DNA from: DATAEU01 sp046724395
Lineage (GTDB): Bacteria; Actinomycetota; UBA4738; HRBIN12
Direction of reading: 5' to 3'
Length of the DNA stretch: 38,156 bases
NCBI GenBank assembly: GCA_046724395.1
Contig: JBKOWM010000095.1
Coordinates: 1 to 38,156, forward strand
Position numbers and translations under genes: made by a program. The notes beneath the pieces were generated by a model that did no database searches, had not been told where the DNA came from, and worked only from the letters and a program-made list of their open reading frames with translations. How positions within the stretch are numbered: the stretch's first letter is position 1; every line of letters starts with the position of its first letter. Positions 30,301 through 37,983 of the stretch are shown in pieces.

Positions 30301-31428
30301 TTGATCGCGTCCGAGTTCATGACCCTCGACGGCGTCATGGAGGCGCCGGGAGACGAACCGCACCCCGACGGCAGGAACCGCTGGGCGCTCCGCCTCGCGA
30401 CCGAGGAGTTGAACCGGTTCAAGCTCGAGGAGTTGCATGCCGTCGATGCGCTGCTCCTCGGGCGCGTGACGTACCAGATCTGGGCGTCGTTCTGGCCCTC
30501 GGCCCCGCACGACGAGGGGTTCGCAGACCGGATCAACACGATGCCGAAGTACGTCGTCTCCAGGACGCTCCGGCGAACCGACTGGGCGAACACCACCCTG
30601 CTCGGTGGTGACGTCGTCCACGAGGTCCGCCGGCTGAAGGAGAGCGCCGACGGGGACATCCTCATCTCGGGCAGCGGCGACCTGCTCAACACGCTGATGG
30701 AGCACGACCTCGTGGACGAGGTCCGCGTCGCCGTCTACCCGGTCCTGCTCGGCGGCGGAAAGCGCCTCTTCCCCACTCGCGCCTCGACGGCGCATCTGCG
30801 TCTTCGCGAGACCCGGACCTTCTCGTCCGGGGTCGTCCTGCTCTCCTACGAGCTTGCCTCCGCGGCGCCGACGAGCCGGTACGTCGACGCGTTCTCGTGG
30901 ACGAGCGAGCAGATCCGGTCGATGGATGCCGCGCAGAACGTGGACCGCGTCCTCGCGACGGTGTTGTTCACGGACATCGTCGACTCGACCGGACGCGCCG
31001 CGGCGCTGGGAGACCGGGAATGGCGACGGCTCCTCGACCGCCACGACCGCGCCGCGAGGGCCGAGGTCGAGCGGTTCCACGGCCGATTCGTGAAGGCGAC
31101 CGGCGACGGCATGCTTGCGACATTCGACGCGCCGACGCGCGCGCTCCGATGCGCGTTCGGGTTGATGGACGCCGTCCGTGAGCTGAGGATTCGCATCCGT
31201 GCCGCGATTCACACCGGCGAGATCGAGGTCCTCGAGGACGACGTCGGAGGCATCGGCGTGCACATCGCGGCGCGCGTGCTCGGCGAGGCGGATCGGGATC
31301 GCGTTGTCGTCACGCGCACCGTGCGTGAGCTCGCGACCGGTACGGATCTCGTCTTCCGGCCGCTCGGAGCGGTCATCCTCCGCGGGGTGCCGGGCGAGTG
31401 GGAACTGTTCGAGGCGACCGCCGGCTGA
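30301..31428 (+). CDS. RibD_C/DHFR-like domain fused to a class III nucleotidyl cyclase
   Basis: This 375-residue protein has a RibD C-terminal (dihydrofolate-reductase-like) domain at about 1-185 (SEFMTLDGVMEAPG, LLLGRVTYQIWASFWP, DGDILISGSGDLLNTLM, DEVRVAVYPVLLGGGKRLFP) and a class III cyclase domain at about 216-372 (TVLFTDIVDST with Asp225; FVKATGDGMLATFD with Lys265 and Asp269; GGIGVHIAARV with Arg325). The two are not normally joined. The reductase-like part may sense NADPH or folate and control cyclic nucleotide synthesis. The start is TTG at 30301, but relatives usually begin MRRLIVSEF, and the aligned position is ATC at 30292, six bases after GGGGG. The substrate base is uncertain. 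Confidence 0.88.
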   Translation: MIASEFMTLDGVMEAPGDEPHPDGRNRWALRLATEELNRFKLEELHAVDALLLGRVTYQIWASFWPSAPHDEGFADRINTMPKYVVSRTLRRTDWANTTLLGGDVVHEVRRLKESADGDILISGSGDLLNTLMEHDLVDEVRVAVYPVLLGGGKRLFPTRASTAHLRLRETRTFSSGVVLLSYELASAAPTSRYVDAFSWTSEQIRSMDAAQNVDRVLATVLFTDIVDSTGRAAALGDREWRRLLDRHDRAARAEVERFHGRFVKATGDGMLATFDAPTRALRCAFGLMDAVRELRIRIRAAIHTGEIEVLEDDVGGIGVHIAARVLGEADRDRVVVTRTVRELATGTDLVFRPLGAVILRGVPGEWELFEATAG

Positions 31429-31458
31429 GGGCGCCGCGCAGCGCCGCCGCCCGCGACG

Positions 31459-31839
31459 TCACGTCTGGCCGCGAAGCCGGTCGATCTCGGGATCGGGCAG
31501 GGGCGGCAGATTGGCCTCGACCAGGAGCGGCGAGTCGACGGCCTCGTCGTCACCGTCGCGGTCGATGCGGACGACGCCGTCGGCCGGATTCCACGGGATC
31601 GTGCGGTCCGAGAGGTCCCGTAGCTCGACGGTCCAGCCGGCGTCGAGGAGATCGCGGGCTCGCGCTTCCACCTTGTCGACGGACGCCCGGATGCGGACGC
31701 ACGCATCGTCGAGCGTCGCGACGAGGACAATCGTCTCGCCGTCACGCGCGGAGTGGCTCCACTCCTCGCGTGCGCGGCCGAGGACGTCGTCGATCGCCAT
31801 GCGCATCGCGCTCCAGTCCTCGTCGTCGTCGATCGCCAT
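31459..31839 (-). CDS. hypothetical acidic protein, helical N-terminus
   Basis: This 126-residue protein starts MAIDDDEDWSAMRMAIDDVL and has a coherent middle (TIVLVATLDDACVRIRASVDKVEARARDLLDAGWTVELRDLS) and an acidic C-terminal half (RIDRDGDDEAVDSPLLVEANLPPLPD). No family recognised. It lies 59 bases after the DivIVA-like gene in the same direction, and its stop is 30 bases from the convergent DHFR-cyclase gene. The ribosome site before the ATG is weak. Confidence 0.6.
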   Translation of the reverse strand: MAIDDDEDWSAMRMAIDDVLGRAREEWSHSARDGETIVLVATLDDACVRIRASVDKVEARARDLLDAGWTVELRDLSDRTIPWNPADGVVRIDRDGDDEAVDSPLLVEANLPPLPDPEIDRLRGQT

Positions 31840-31898
31840 CGGGAGCGTCCCAGTATGCTCCCGACGCTCCGGCCGGTGAAGGCCCTGTTGTGTCGACG

Positions 31899-32789
31899 TC
31901 AGGTGTCGCGAGCGGCCTCGCGCCCGGTGAACTGATCGTCGCGCAGCTCGATCACGCGAGCACCTTCGCCCGACCCGCCCTCGCGCGATCCGGCGCCTTG
32001 CGGCGGAATCGGTCGCGGCACCGTATCGAGGGAGGCGAGCTCGGTCGTCAGTCGGAGCACGCCGCTCGTGAGCGGCTCGAGCGCGTACCCCACACGGCCA
32101 GCGACGTCCGCGACGCGGCTCGCTACCTCGTCCATCGTCGTTTGCATGGACGCGATGATCGGCGCGGCTCGATCGCGCCAGGCGATCATCGAGTCGACCT
32201 CGTGGGTGACCCGATCGCGATCCTCGTCCACCGTTCGCAGCTCCTCGTCCGCGCGCTCCTTCGTCGATTCGATGATGCGGACGACTGCCTGCTCGGCGAC
32301 CAGGAGAACGGCCGCGAGCTCCTCGGCCGTCGACGCGGTGCCATCGGGCTCACGTGGATGCGTGGCGACGGCCGTGGGCGATGCCGGCATCGGTCGCGCC
32401 TGAAGCTCGGCGCGGTAATCGGCCAGCAGCTCCTCGAGCTCCGCGACGCGATCGAGCTCGCCCTTGAGCGACGCGCGATGCTCGGCCGCCAACGCCTCCG
32501 TTGCCTCCGCGGCGTCGCGCAGCTGCGCATCGCGATCGGCGACCATGTCCTGCGTGGCGGCGAGCATGGTCGTCACGTTCTCGAGCTGCGAGCGAAGGGT
32601 GGCGAGCTGCGCCGCCGCGCGCGCCAGCCGGGCCTGCGTCTCCATCACCTCGGTGGCGAGCCGTTCGGCGCGCTCCTCACCCGAGCGCGCGTCTCTCGAC
32701 GCTCGCTGCAGCATCAGCTCCCGGTCGGCGATCACCGCGCCGACGCTCGCTCGGCTGTACCCGAAGAGTGCGCGTCTGAGTTCGGCCAT
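31899..32789 (-). CDS. DivIVA-like coiled-coil protein
   Basis: This 296-residue protein has a DivIVA-type N-terminus (LRRALFGYSRASVGAVIADRELMLQRA), the membrane-curvature segment G-Y-x-x-x-x-V, followed by a long predicted coiled coil (about 35-145, regular heptads of Leu/Ala and charged residues), a Pro-rich linker (about 148-168), a second helical part (175-280) and a disordered Gly-rich tail. DivIVA/Wag31-type proteins mark cell poles or septa and recruit growth or division factors. The ATG at 32789 is chosen because it starts right at the conserved part; the upstream extension is Arg-rich. Roles are inferred from structure only. Confidence 0.72.
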   Translation of the reverse strand: MAELRRALFGYSRASVGAVIADRELMLQRASRDARSGEERAERLATEVMETQARLARAAAQLATLRSQLENVTTMLAATQDMVADRDAQLRDAAEATEALAAEHRASLKGELDRVAELEELLADYRAELQARPMPASPTAVATHPREPDGTASTAEELAAVLLVAEQAVVRIIESTKERADEELRTVDEDRDRVTHEVDSMIAWRDRAAPIIASMQTTMDEVASRVADVAGRVGYALEPLTSGVLRLTTELASLDTVPRPIPPQGAGSREGGSGEGARVIELRDDQFTGREAARDT

Positions 32790-32931
32790 GACATCAATGG
32801 TCGTGATTCCGAGGAGGGAGCCCGACCGCGCCCGCAGGATTATCGGCGAGCCTCTCCGGCGGTTCAATCACCCGCGCGAGCCGCGTGAGCGGTGCGTCGA
32901 ACGGGCGCGTGTAGCGAGTGCGTTCGACGTC

Positions 32932-33222
32932 TTAGGATGGCCACTCGGGCTTGGGCTTCGGTTTTCCGAGGAGGTCGTCGAGCGAGGGTTTGCGCCGGCC
33001 CTCGACATCGGCCATCTTCTGCTCGAGGCGATCCGGTTCGAGATCTCCCGCGGCCTCGAGCATCTCCTCGAGCGACTTCCCCGCGGTGCCCTTCAATCGG
33101 ATCCGTAGCGCGGCCAGCACCGAGGCGTGTCGCTCGGACAGCCCCTGGGCGACCTTGATCTCGGTCAGCGCCTCCTCGGCCCGACGCATGAGGTTCTCGT
33201 CGTCGTCGTCCACGCGGGCCAC
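32932..33222 (-). CDS. small helical charged protein downstream of the SLATT-like gene
   Basis: This 96-residue product starts GTG (MARVDDDDENLMRRAEEALTEIKVAQGLSERHASVLAALRIRLKGTAGKSLEEML) and ends with a basic, Pro-rich tail (KPSLDDLLGKPKPKPEWPS). It is largely helical and strongly charged, with no recognised family. The GTG is only one base after the SLATT-like stop, so the two are translationally coupled, and the pair probably belongs to one transcript. Confidence 0.7.
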   Translation of the reverse strand: MARVDDDDENLMRRAEEALTEIKVAQGLSERHASVLAALRIRLKGTAGKSLEEMLEAAGDLEPDRLEQKMADVEGRRKPSLDDLLGKPKPKPEWPS

Positions 33223-33223
33223 C

Positions 33224-33841
33224 TCACTGCGAGCCGAAGCTGAAAGCGTCCGTCGTCGCGACCGGGCGCACTCCGTTGCTGAGATCGAGGACGTCGTCCG
33301 GATCGTCCATGGTGATCCGGAGCTTTCGCCGCACGCGACGACCGATCGAGGGCGATTGCCTCGCGTATCTGTCCATTGCCTCGCGGGCGGCGGTGAGCGT
33401 TTCGTCGGGGCGCGGGCGCGCGTCTCGCGGCAGAGCCAGCGTGGCCGTCATCTGGCGCTCGAGTGACTCGTATCGCAGCGCGGCGGTGCGATGCCTCTCG
33501 GCCCTCGTCGCGTACCGGCCGAGCATCAAGACGAACGCGAGGATCGCCGCGATCAGGGCCGTGGAGCCGACGATCACCAACACGGTCCCCGAGGAGACGC
33601 CGTTGTTCGTGAGCGCTCGCGATCCGGCGTCGGAGAAGGCCGCGAACGCGCCCGCGGCCGTGAGCGCGGCCGTCAGCACGACCAACACCCCGAGCGACAC
33701 GTAGCGCGCGCCGAGCCGATCGGCCGCCGCGCGATGGGCGCGCTCGGCGTCGTCGACGCGCTGCCGCCACGACCCGTACAGCTCCTCGATCCGTCGGTCC
33801 CACGCGAACGTCACGTCGATGCCGTCCTGCCGTGTCGTCAC
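33224..33841 (-). CDS. SLATT-like two-TM protein
   Basis: This 205-residue protein has two membrane helices (about 48-69 and 85-108) flanked by charged helices in the SLATT arrangement: FAWDRRIEELYGSWRQRVDDAERAHRAAADRLGARY before TM1, GRYATRAERHRTAALRYESLERQM after TM2, and the C-terminal MDRYARQSPSIGRRVRRKL that resembles the SLATT 'xP-ip' segment. SLATT proteins are predicted pore-forming effectors of nucleotide-signalling and SLOG conflict systems. The GTG start at 33839-33841 follows GGGAGG at five bases. No CD-NTase (SMODS) gene is next to it; the nearest cyclase is the DHFR fusion, convergent about 1.8 kb away. Confidence 0.7.
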   Translation of the reverse strand: MTTRQDGIDVTFAWDRRIEELYGSWRQRVDDAERAHRAAADRLGARYVSLGVLVVLTAALTAAGAFAAFSDAGSRALTNNGVSSGTVLVIVGSTALIAAILAFVLMLGRYATRAERHRTAALRYESLERQMTATLALPRDARPRPDETLTAAREAMDRYARQSPSIGRRVRRKLRITMDDPDDVLDLSNGVRPVATTDAFSFGSQ

Positions 33842-33918
33842 CTCGCACCTCCCGTGGGGACTCGTCACGGCGCGCCGGGAACGGCGCTGCTGAGCAGCCT
33901 TCAGACTACAGTGCCCGG

Positions 33919-34815
33919 ATGGCGGACGGCCCGAAGCACGCACGCATCGGCGTGCTCGGTGTGCCGGCCAATTCCTCGGGCGTGCGAACAGGGGTCGCTA
34001 CCGCACCGTCGGCTCTCAGGGAGGCCGGGCTCGTCCCAGCGCTCGGTCGGGCGACGGAGGTCCGAGACTTGGGCGACGTGTCGCTCCCCGATCCCGTCCG
34101 GAGGCGAGACGCTGCCACTGGCCTCATCGATCCGCGCGGGCTCGCCATCCTCGTCTCGGCCGTGCGCGACGCGACGGCGGCGATCATTCGCGAGCGGATG
34201 TTCCCGCTTCTGGTCGGCGGAGACTGTCCACTGCTGCTCGGGTGTCTGGCGGCTGCGAGGCGTCACCGCGTGGGCCTGCTGTTCGTCGACGGACACGAGG
34301 ACGCGTACCTCCCGCAGCAGTCACCGACCGGCGAAGCGGCCGATACCGAGCTCGCGTTCGCGCTCGGCCTGGCCGACGCCTCGTGGTCGTCGGACCTTGC
34401 CTCGATGCTTCCGCTCGTCACGTCGGGCGACGTCCGAATCCTCGGCGCCCGCGACGCCGAGACCATCGCGGCCGAGGGCGCCGCCTCGCTCGCCGATCGC
34501 GTGCCCGTCGTCGACGATGTCCGCCTCGCCGCGGATCCCGTGGCCGTGACCAACGCGGCCGTCGGCGGATTGCCCGATCCGTGGTGGTTCCACCTCGATC
34601 TCGACGTCCTTTCGACCCGGGCGCTCGCGTCGGTTGACTATCCGCAGCCGGGCGGAGTTGGCTGGGCCGAGCTCGGCCTCGTCGCCACGACCGCGCTGGC
34701 GGCAGCGCCGGCCGGCTGGGACGTGACGATCTACAACCCGGACCTGGATCCCGACCGGACCGACGCGCGGCGCATCGTCGAGTTCATCGCGTCGGTCGTT
34801 GCACGCGCCGCCTAG
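33919..34815 (+). CDS. arginase-family ureohydrolase, GGDC subtype
   Basis: This 298-residue protein has the ureohydrolase fold: an N-terminal GVLGVPANSSGVRTGVATAPSALREAGL, GGDCPLLLG (100-108), VDGHEDAYLP (123-132) and HLDLDVL (near 231). In arginases GGDH provides the first manganese ligand; here it is Cys103, while Asp124, His126 and Asp128 (D-x-H-x-D) and the late Asp pair are kept. This may shift the metal, the substrate or the activity. The ATG at 33919 is used because it is close to the conserved start; the upstream extension is antisense to the SLATT-like gene. It converges on the agmatinase gene with a four-base overlap of the stops. Confidence 0.87.
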   Translation: MADGPKHARIGVLGVPANSSGVRTGVATAPSALREAGLVPALGRATEVRDLGDVSLPDPVRRRDAATGLIDPRGLAILVSAVRDATAAIIRERMFPLLVGGDCPLLLGCLAAARRHRVGLLFVDGHEDAYLPQQSPTGEAADTELAFALGLADASWSSDLASMLPLVTSGDVRILGARDAETIAAEGAASLADRVPVVDDVRLAADPVAVTNAAVGGLPDPWWFHLDLDVLSTRALASVDYPQPGGVGWAELGLVATTALAAAPAGWDVTIYNPDLDPDRTDARRIVEFIASVVARAA

Positions 34816-35810
34816 GGCGCCCCCGTGGCCCAGCCTCCCAGCAGGTGGAAGATGAAGTAGCACGCGAGGCGATGGGAGATCAGCGCCGGCTGATCGTACG
34901 CGGGGATCAGCTCCACGATGTCCATCAGCGCGGGCTTGCTCGCCCCGACCAGCTCGCACGCCCGCAGGATCTCCCATGACGTGAGACCGCCGACCTCGGG
35001 GCCGTCCGTTCCCGGGAGGAACGCCGCGTCGACCACGTCCGAGTCCCACGACACGTAGAACGCGTCGACGCCGTCGGTCACCTTCGCCAGCGCGTCCGAG
35101 ACGACCTCGTCGATGCCGTCGCGCCTGATGTCGCGCATTCGGTACAGATGGATGCCGTTCTGCTCGACGAAGTTCCACTGCTCGGGCGGGTTCGTCGCGC
35201 CGCGCACGCCGAGGACCGCCATGTTCTTGGCGTCGATGTTGGGCAACTCGACCATCCGCGCCATGTGCGACCAGTTCGTGAACAGCTCGCCGTCGACGTC
35301 CGGCTGGCAGTCGATGTGTGCGTCGAAATGGATGTAGCCGAACTTTCGGTCGTCGCCGAGATGCCTGGACAGCGCCTGCCCGATCGGGATCGGCAACGAG
35401 TGGTCGCCGCCGATGCAGATGGGCATCGCGTCGGCCTCGAGGACCTGGCGGACAGAGGCCTCGATGTTTTCCCGAGAGCGTTGCGCGTTCGCGGGAATGA
35501 TCGGTACGTCCCCGCAGTCGACTAGCCCGAACTCCTCGAACAGGTCGATGTCGAAGTCGCCGAGGTACGGCAGGTACTGATCCGAGACGAAGCGCATCAT
35601 CTTCGGCGCCAGGCTCGAGCCCGATCGATAGACGGTCGCCTGGTCGAACGGCACGCCCAGGAACACCGCCTTGGCCCCCTCGCGCCGGATCGCGTCGGTC
35701 TCGCACGGAATCCATGGCGCCTTCAGGAACGTTCCGGGGCCGTTGTGCAGCAGCCCGCCGCGGCCGGTCGCGGTGGCCCCCTTCGTGAACATGTCGGGAT
35801 GCGTCGTCAC
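34812..35810 (-). CDS. agmatinase-type ureohydrolase
   Basis: This 332-residue protein is a full ureohydrolase: CIGGDHSLPIPIG (His137), HFDAHIDCQPD (Asp163, His165, Asp167) and SWDSDVVDAAFLPG (Asp pair, about residue 250) give all six manganese ligands. The N-terminal part before residue 40 is longer than in a minimal agmatinase. It hydrolyses a guanidino group to urea plus an amine; agmatine or guanidinobutyrate are possible. The GTG at 35808-35810 is preceded by a purine-rich stretch (GGGGAAGGGAGG) that continues a 13-base tandem repeat. The ATG 141 bases upstream reads through the repeat in changing frames and is not favoured. Confidence 0.92.
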   Translation of the reverse strand: MTTHPDMFTKGATATGRGGLLHNGPGTFLKAPWIPCETDAIRREGAKAVFLGVPFDQATVYRSGSSLAPKMMRFVSDQYLPYLGDFDIDLFEEFGLVDCGDVPIIPANAQRSRENIEASVRQVLEADAMPICIGGDHSLPIPIGQALSRHLGDDRKFGYIHFDAHIDCQPDVDGELFTNWSHMARMVELPNIDAKNMAVLGVRGATNPPEQWNFVEQNGIHLYRMRDIRRDGIDEVVSDALAKVTDGVDAFYVSWDSDVVDAAFLPGTDGPEVGGLTSWEILRACELVGASKPALMDIVELIPAYDQPALISHRLACYFIFHLLGGWATGAP

Positions 35811-35820
35811 CCAAGCCCTC

Positions 35821-35872
35821 CCTTCCCCTTGGGCCTTCCCCTTGGGCCTTCCCCTTGGGCCTTCCCCTTGGG
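35821..35872. repeat. four perfect copies of a 13-bp tandem repeat, directly upstream of the agmatinase gene
   Basis: Unit CCTTCCCCTTGGG is repeated exactly four times (35821-35833, 35834-35846, 35847-35859, 35860-35872). On the coding (minus) strand each unit contains AAGGGGAAGG, close to a ribosome-binding sequence, and the array ends 11 bases before the GTG start. Copy-number change would change spacing and Shine-Dalgarno strength. Confidence 0.95.
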
Positions 35873-35886
35873 CCCTGCGGATCGGC

Positions 35887-35900
35887 GGCCGCGCGCGGCC
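35887..35900. repeat. 14-bp perfect palindrome
   Basis: GGCCGCGCGCGGCC is a perfect palindrome in the 189-base gap between the agmatinase and the amidohydrolase genes, just upstream of the tandem repeat on the minus strand. It could be a cis-acting site or part of a hairpin; in such GC-rich DNA chance is also possible. Confidence 0.55.
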
Positions 35901-35999
35901 ACGCAGGGCGAATCCGCGGAATGTATCCCACCTACCGCGCGAGCTGGTCAACTGTCGACGAAACTGCCGCCGCGAGTCGCCCTCGTACGTCGTAGACGC

Positions 36000-36905
36000 T
36001 CAGACCGGCAGTCCAAGCACCCGCGCCGCGTTCGCACCGAGGATCGACTCCCGCTCCTCGACCGCGAGGCCCGGAAGGTTCATGACGAAATCCGCCGTGC
36101 GCTGGAGGTCGTACCAGGGAAAGTCAGTCCCGAGCATGACGCGGGCCGGACCGACGTCGGCGATCAGCCGCGCGAGCTCGGCCATCGTCGGCGCGTTGGG
36201 CGCGCCGGTCCACTCGATGATCTCGCAGAGGTCGAAGGCGAGCCGCGGGAACGCCCGTGCCAGATCGGCGGTCTGCTTCCAGCTCGCGCCACCCAGATGC
36301 GCAAGCACGACGGTCAGATCGGGAAACGCGTCGATCACCGGGACGAATGACCGCGGCTCGGCGAAACCGGCCCCGGAACGGTCAACGCCGGAATGCGACA
36401 GGACGGCCAGGCCGAGATCGACGCAGGTCCGGTACACGTCGTGGAGCCCCCGATCGTCGGGCATGAACCGGCCGAGAACGGGGTGCAGCTTGATGCCGCG
36501 CGCCCCGTAGCGCTCGGCCATCTCGCGTAGGTGTCGTGCGGCATCGGCACCGCCGACCACGCCCGGATCCACCGCGACGAACGCCGTCAGCTCCGGATGC
36601 GCCGCGGCGATCTCGCACGCCCACCGGTTCGCCTCGACGAGCATCTCGGCGTGCGCAGCGCGGTCGGCCGCCCGAGCATCCTCGCCGAGCAGGGCGACGG
36701 CGAACAGGTTCGCGACGACGCCGTGCGCGAAGCCCGCCTCGCGCATCGCCTCGAGCGCGTCGTCGACGTCGCCACCGAACCGGGAGAACACGACGTCGGG
36801 CTTCACCCCGTACTCCCAGATGTCGTACTCGGCCTTCTCGCGCGCCCCGTCGTCCCTCGATCGGTACAAATGCATGTGGACGTCCACGCGAAGCGGGTCA
36901 GGCAT
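36000..36905 (-). CDS. amidohydrolase (amidohydro-rel 2, TIM-barrel metal hydrolase)
   Basis: This 301-residue protein starts MPDPLRVDVHMH with the D-x-H-x-H metal motif (His10, His12), followed by GIKLHPV (His141), LSHSG (His171), LAHLGG (His203) and GTDFPW (Asp261), the metal and active-site residues of the amidohydrolase 2 (decarboxylase/lactonase/hydrolase) family. It likely acts on a ring, lactone or carboxylated intermediate. The ATG at 36905 overlaps the end of the ureohydrolase gene by eight bases (ATGCCTGA), so the two are co-translated; it may process the product or substrate of that enzyme. Confidence 0.9.
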   Translation of the reverse strand: MPDPLRVDVHMHLYRSRDDGAREKAEYDIWEYGVKPDVVFSRFGGDVDDALEAMREAGFAHGVVANLFAVALLGEDARAADRAAHAEMLVEANRWACEIAAAHPELTAFVAVDPGVVGGADAARHLREMAERYGARGIKLHPVLGRFMPDDRGLHDVYRTCVDLGLAVLSHSGVDRSGAGFAEPRSFVPVIDAFPDLTVVLAHLGGASWKQTADLARAFPRLAFDLCEIIEWTGAPNAPTMAELARLIADVGPARVMLGTDFPWYDLQRTADFVMNLPGLAVEERESILGANAARVLGLPV

Positions 36906-37938
36906 GCGACGACGGCTCCGCGTTGCGAGCGCCGACGACGCGCCGGAGCTCGGCGCGCTCGTCGCGGCGCGCGGTCCACCGCGGCTGGTCGCAGATCCGC
37001 CCGAGGAACTCGACGATGGTGTGCGCGGCGAGGTACGACGTGACTCCGGTACCGACGTCGAGCTGGGGGTTGACCTCGACGACGTCGAACCCGACGACGT
37101 CCGCGCGCTCGGCCACGGCGGCGAGCGTGTCGCGAAACGTCGCGTAATCCATCCCGTCCGGCTCCGCGGAGACGCATCCCGGCACGAGCGGAAGATCGAG
37201 TACATCGATGTCGAGGCTGACGTAGCACGCCTGGCCCTCGGGAACGGCCGCGGCAATGCCCGCCGGCCCGACGTCCCGGCATTCCGCCATCGTGACGATC
37301 CGATTCCCGTCGGCGATGGAGTCGCGGTGCATTCGTTCGGTATTCCGGATGCTCCGGATGCCCACCTGGGTCAGAGTCGAGACGTGCGCCATCCGCGCGA
37401 TGTGGCGGAAGGCGTGCGCGTTCGTGAACTCGAGACCGTGGACGAACGGCATGTAGTCGAGGTGCGCGTCGAAGTGCAGGACGTGGACCGGCCGGCCGAG
37501 CGTCTCGAAGGCACGGACGACGGGGAACGTGATCGCGTGATCGCCGCCGAGCACCACCGGCATCGCCGCGCGTTCGAGGACGCGCCGAGTCATGGCGGTG
37601 ACGCCGTCAAAGGTCCCGGCCACGTTTGTCGGCAGGACGTCCGCGTCGCCGACGTCGGCGACCAAGCCGTCCCGCATCTCTCGCTCCAGATAACGGCGGC
37701 CGCGCTGGGGGTCGTAGTAGCCGGCGCCGTCACCAGTGAAGCGCAGCGAGTGCTCGCGCACGGCGCGCGGTCCGAACCGCGAACCCGGCATGTACGGCGA
37801 GCCCTCGTCGCTCGGCACCCCCATGACCGCGATGTCGGCGTCGAGGGCGCCGAGGTCCGTCGCTACGGGCGCGCGAAGGAACGACGGGATGCCAACGAAT
37901 GGCATGTCCAGCCGGCCGTTTGCGTCCCGGTTGGTCAC
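36898..37938 (-). CDS. agmatinase/guanidinobutyrase-type ureohydrolase
   Basis: This 346-residue protein has an intact ureohydrolase metal site: VVLGGDHAITFP (His134), HFDAHLDYMPF (Asp157, His159, Asp161) and SLDIDVLDLPLVPG (Asp pair near 265). A variable loop follows the N-terminal GVPSDEGSPYMPGSRFGPRAVREHSLRF. It hydrolyses a guanidino group to give urea and an amine. Start is the GTG at 37936-37938; an ATG 11 codons in (37905) is the alternative. It precedes the amidohydrolase gene with an eight-base overlap. A third paralogue and the agmatinase lie within 4 kb. Confidence 0.92.
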   Translation of the reverse strand: MTNRDANGRLDMPFVGIPSFLRAPVATDLGALDADIAVMGVPSDEGSPYMPGSRFGPRAVREHSLRFTGDGAGYYDPQRGRRYLEREMRDGLVADVGDADVLPTNVAGTFDGVTAMTRRVLERAAMPVVLGGDHAITFPVVRAFETLGRPVHVLHFDAHLDYMPFVHGLEFTNAHAFRHIARMAHVSTLTQVGIRSIRNTERMHRDSIADGNRIVTMAECRDVGPAGIAAAVPEGQACYVSLDIDVLDLPLVPGCVSAEPDGMDYATFRDTLAAVAERADVVGFDVVEVNPQLDVGTGVTSYLAAHTIVEFLGRICDQPRWTARRDERAELRRVVGARNAEPSSHA

Positions 37939-37983
37939 GGGCGCGACTCTACTCCGAGACGGCGACCGGGATACGATGCGCGA

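Noticed and set aside
35811..35951. Longer agmatinase start at 35951
   Set aside because: It would read the 13-bp repeat in shifting frames and gives a low-complexity Gly/Arg/Pro leader; the GTG at 35810 has a much better ribosome site.
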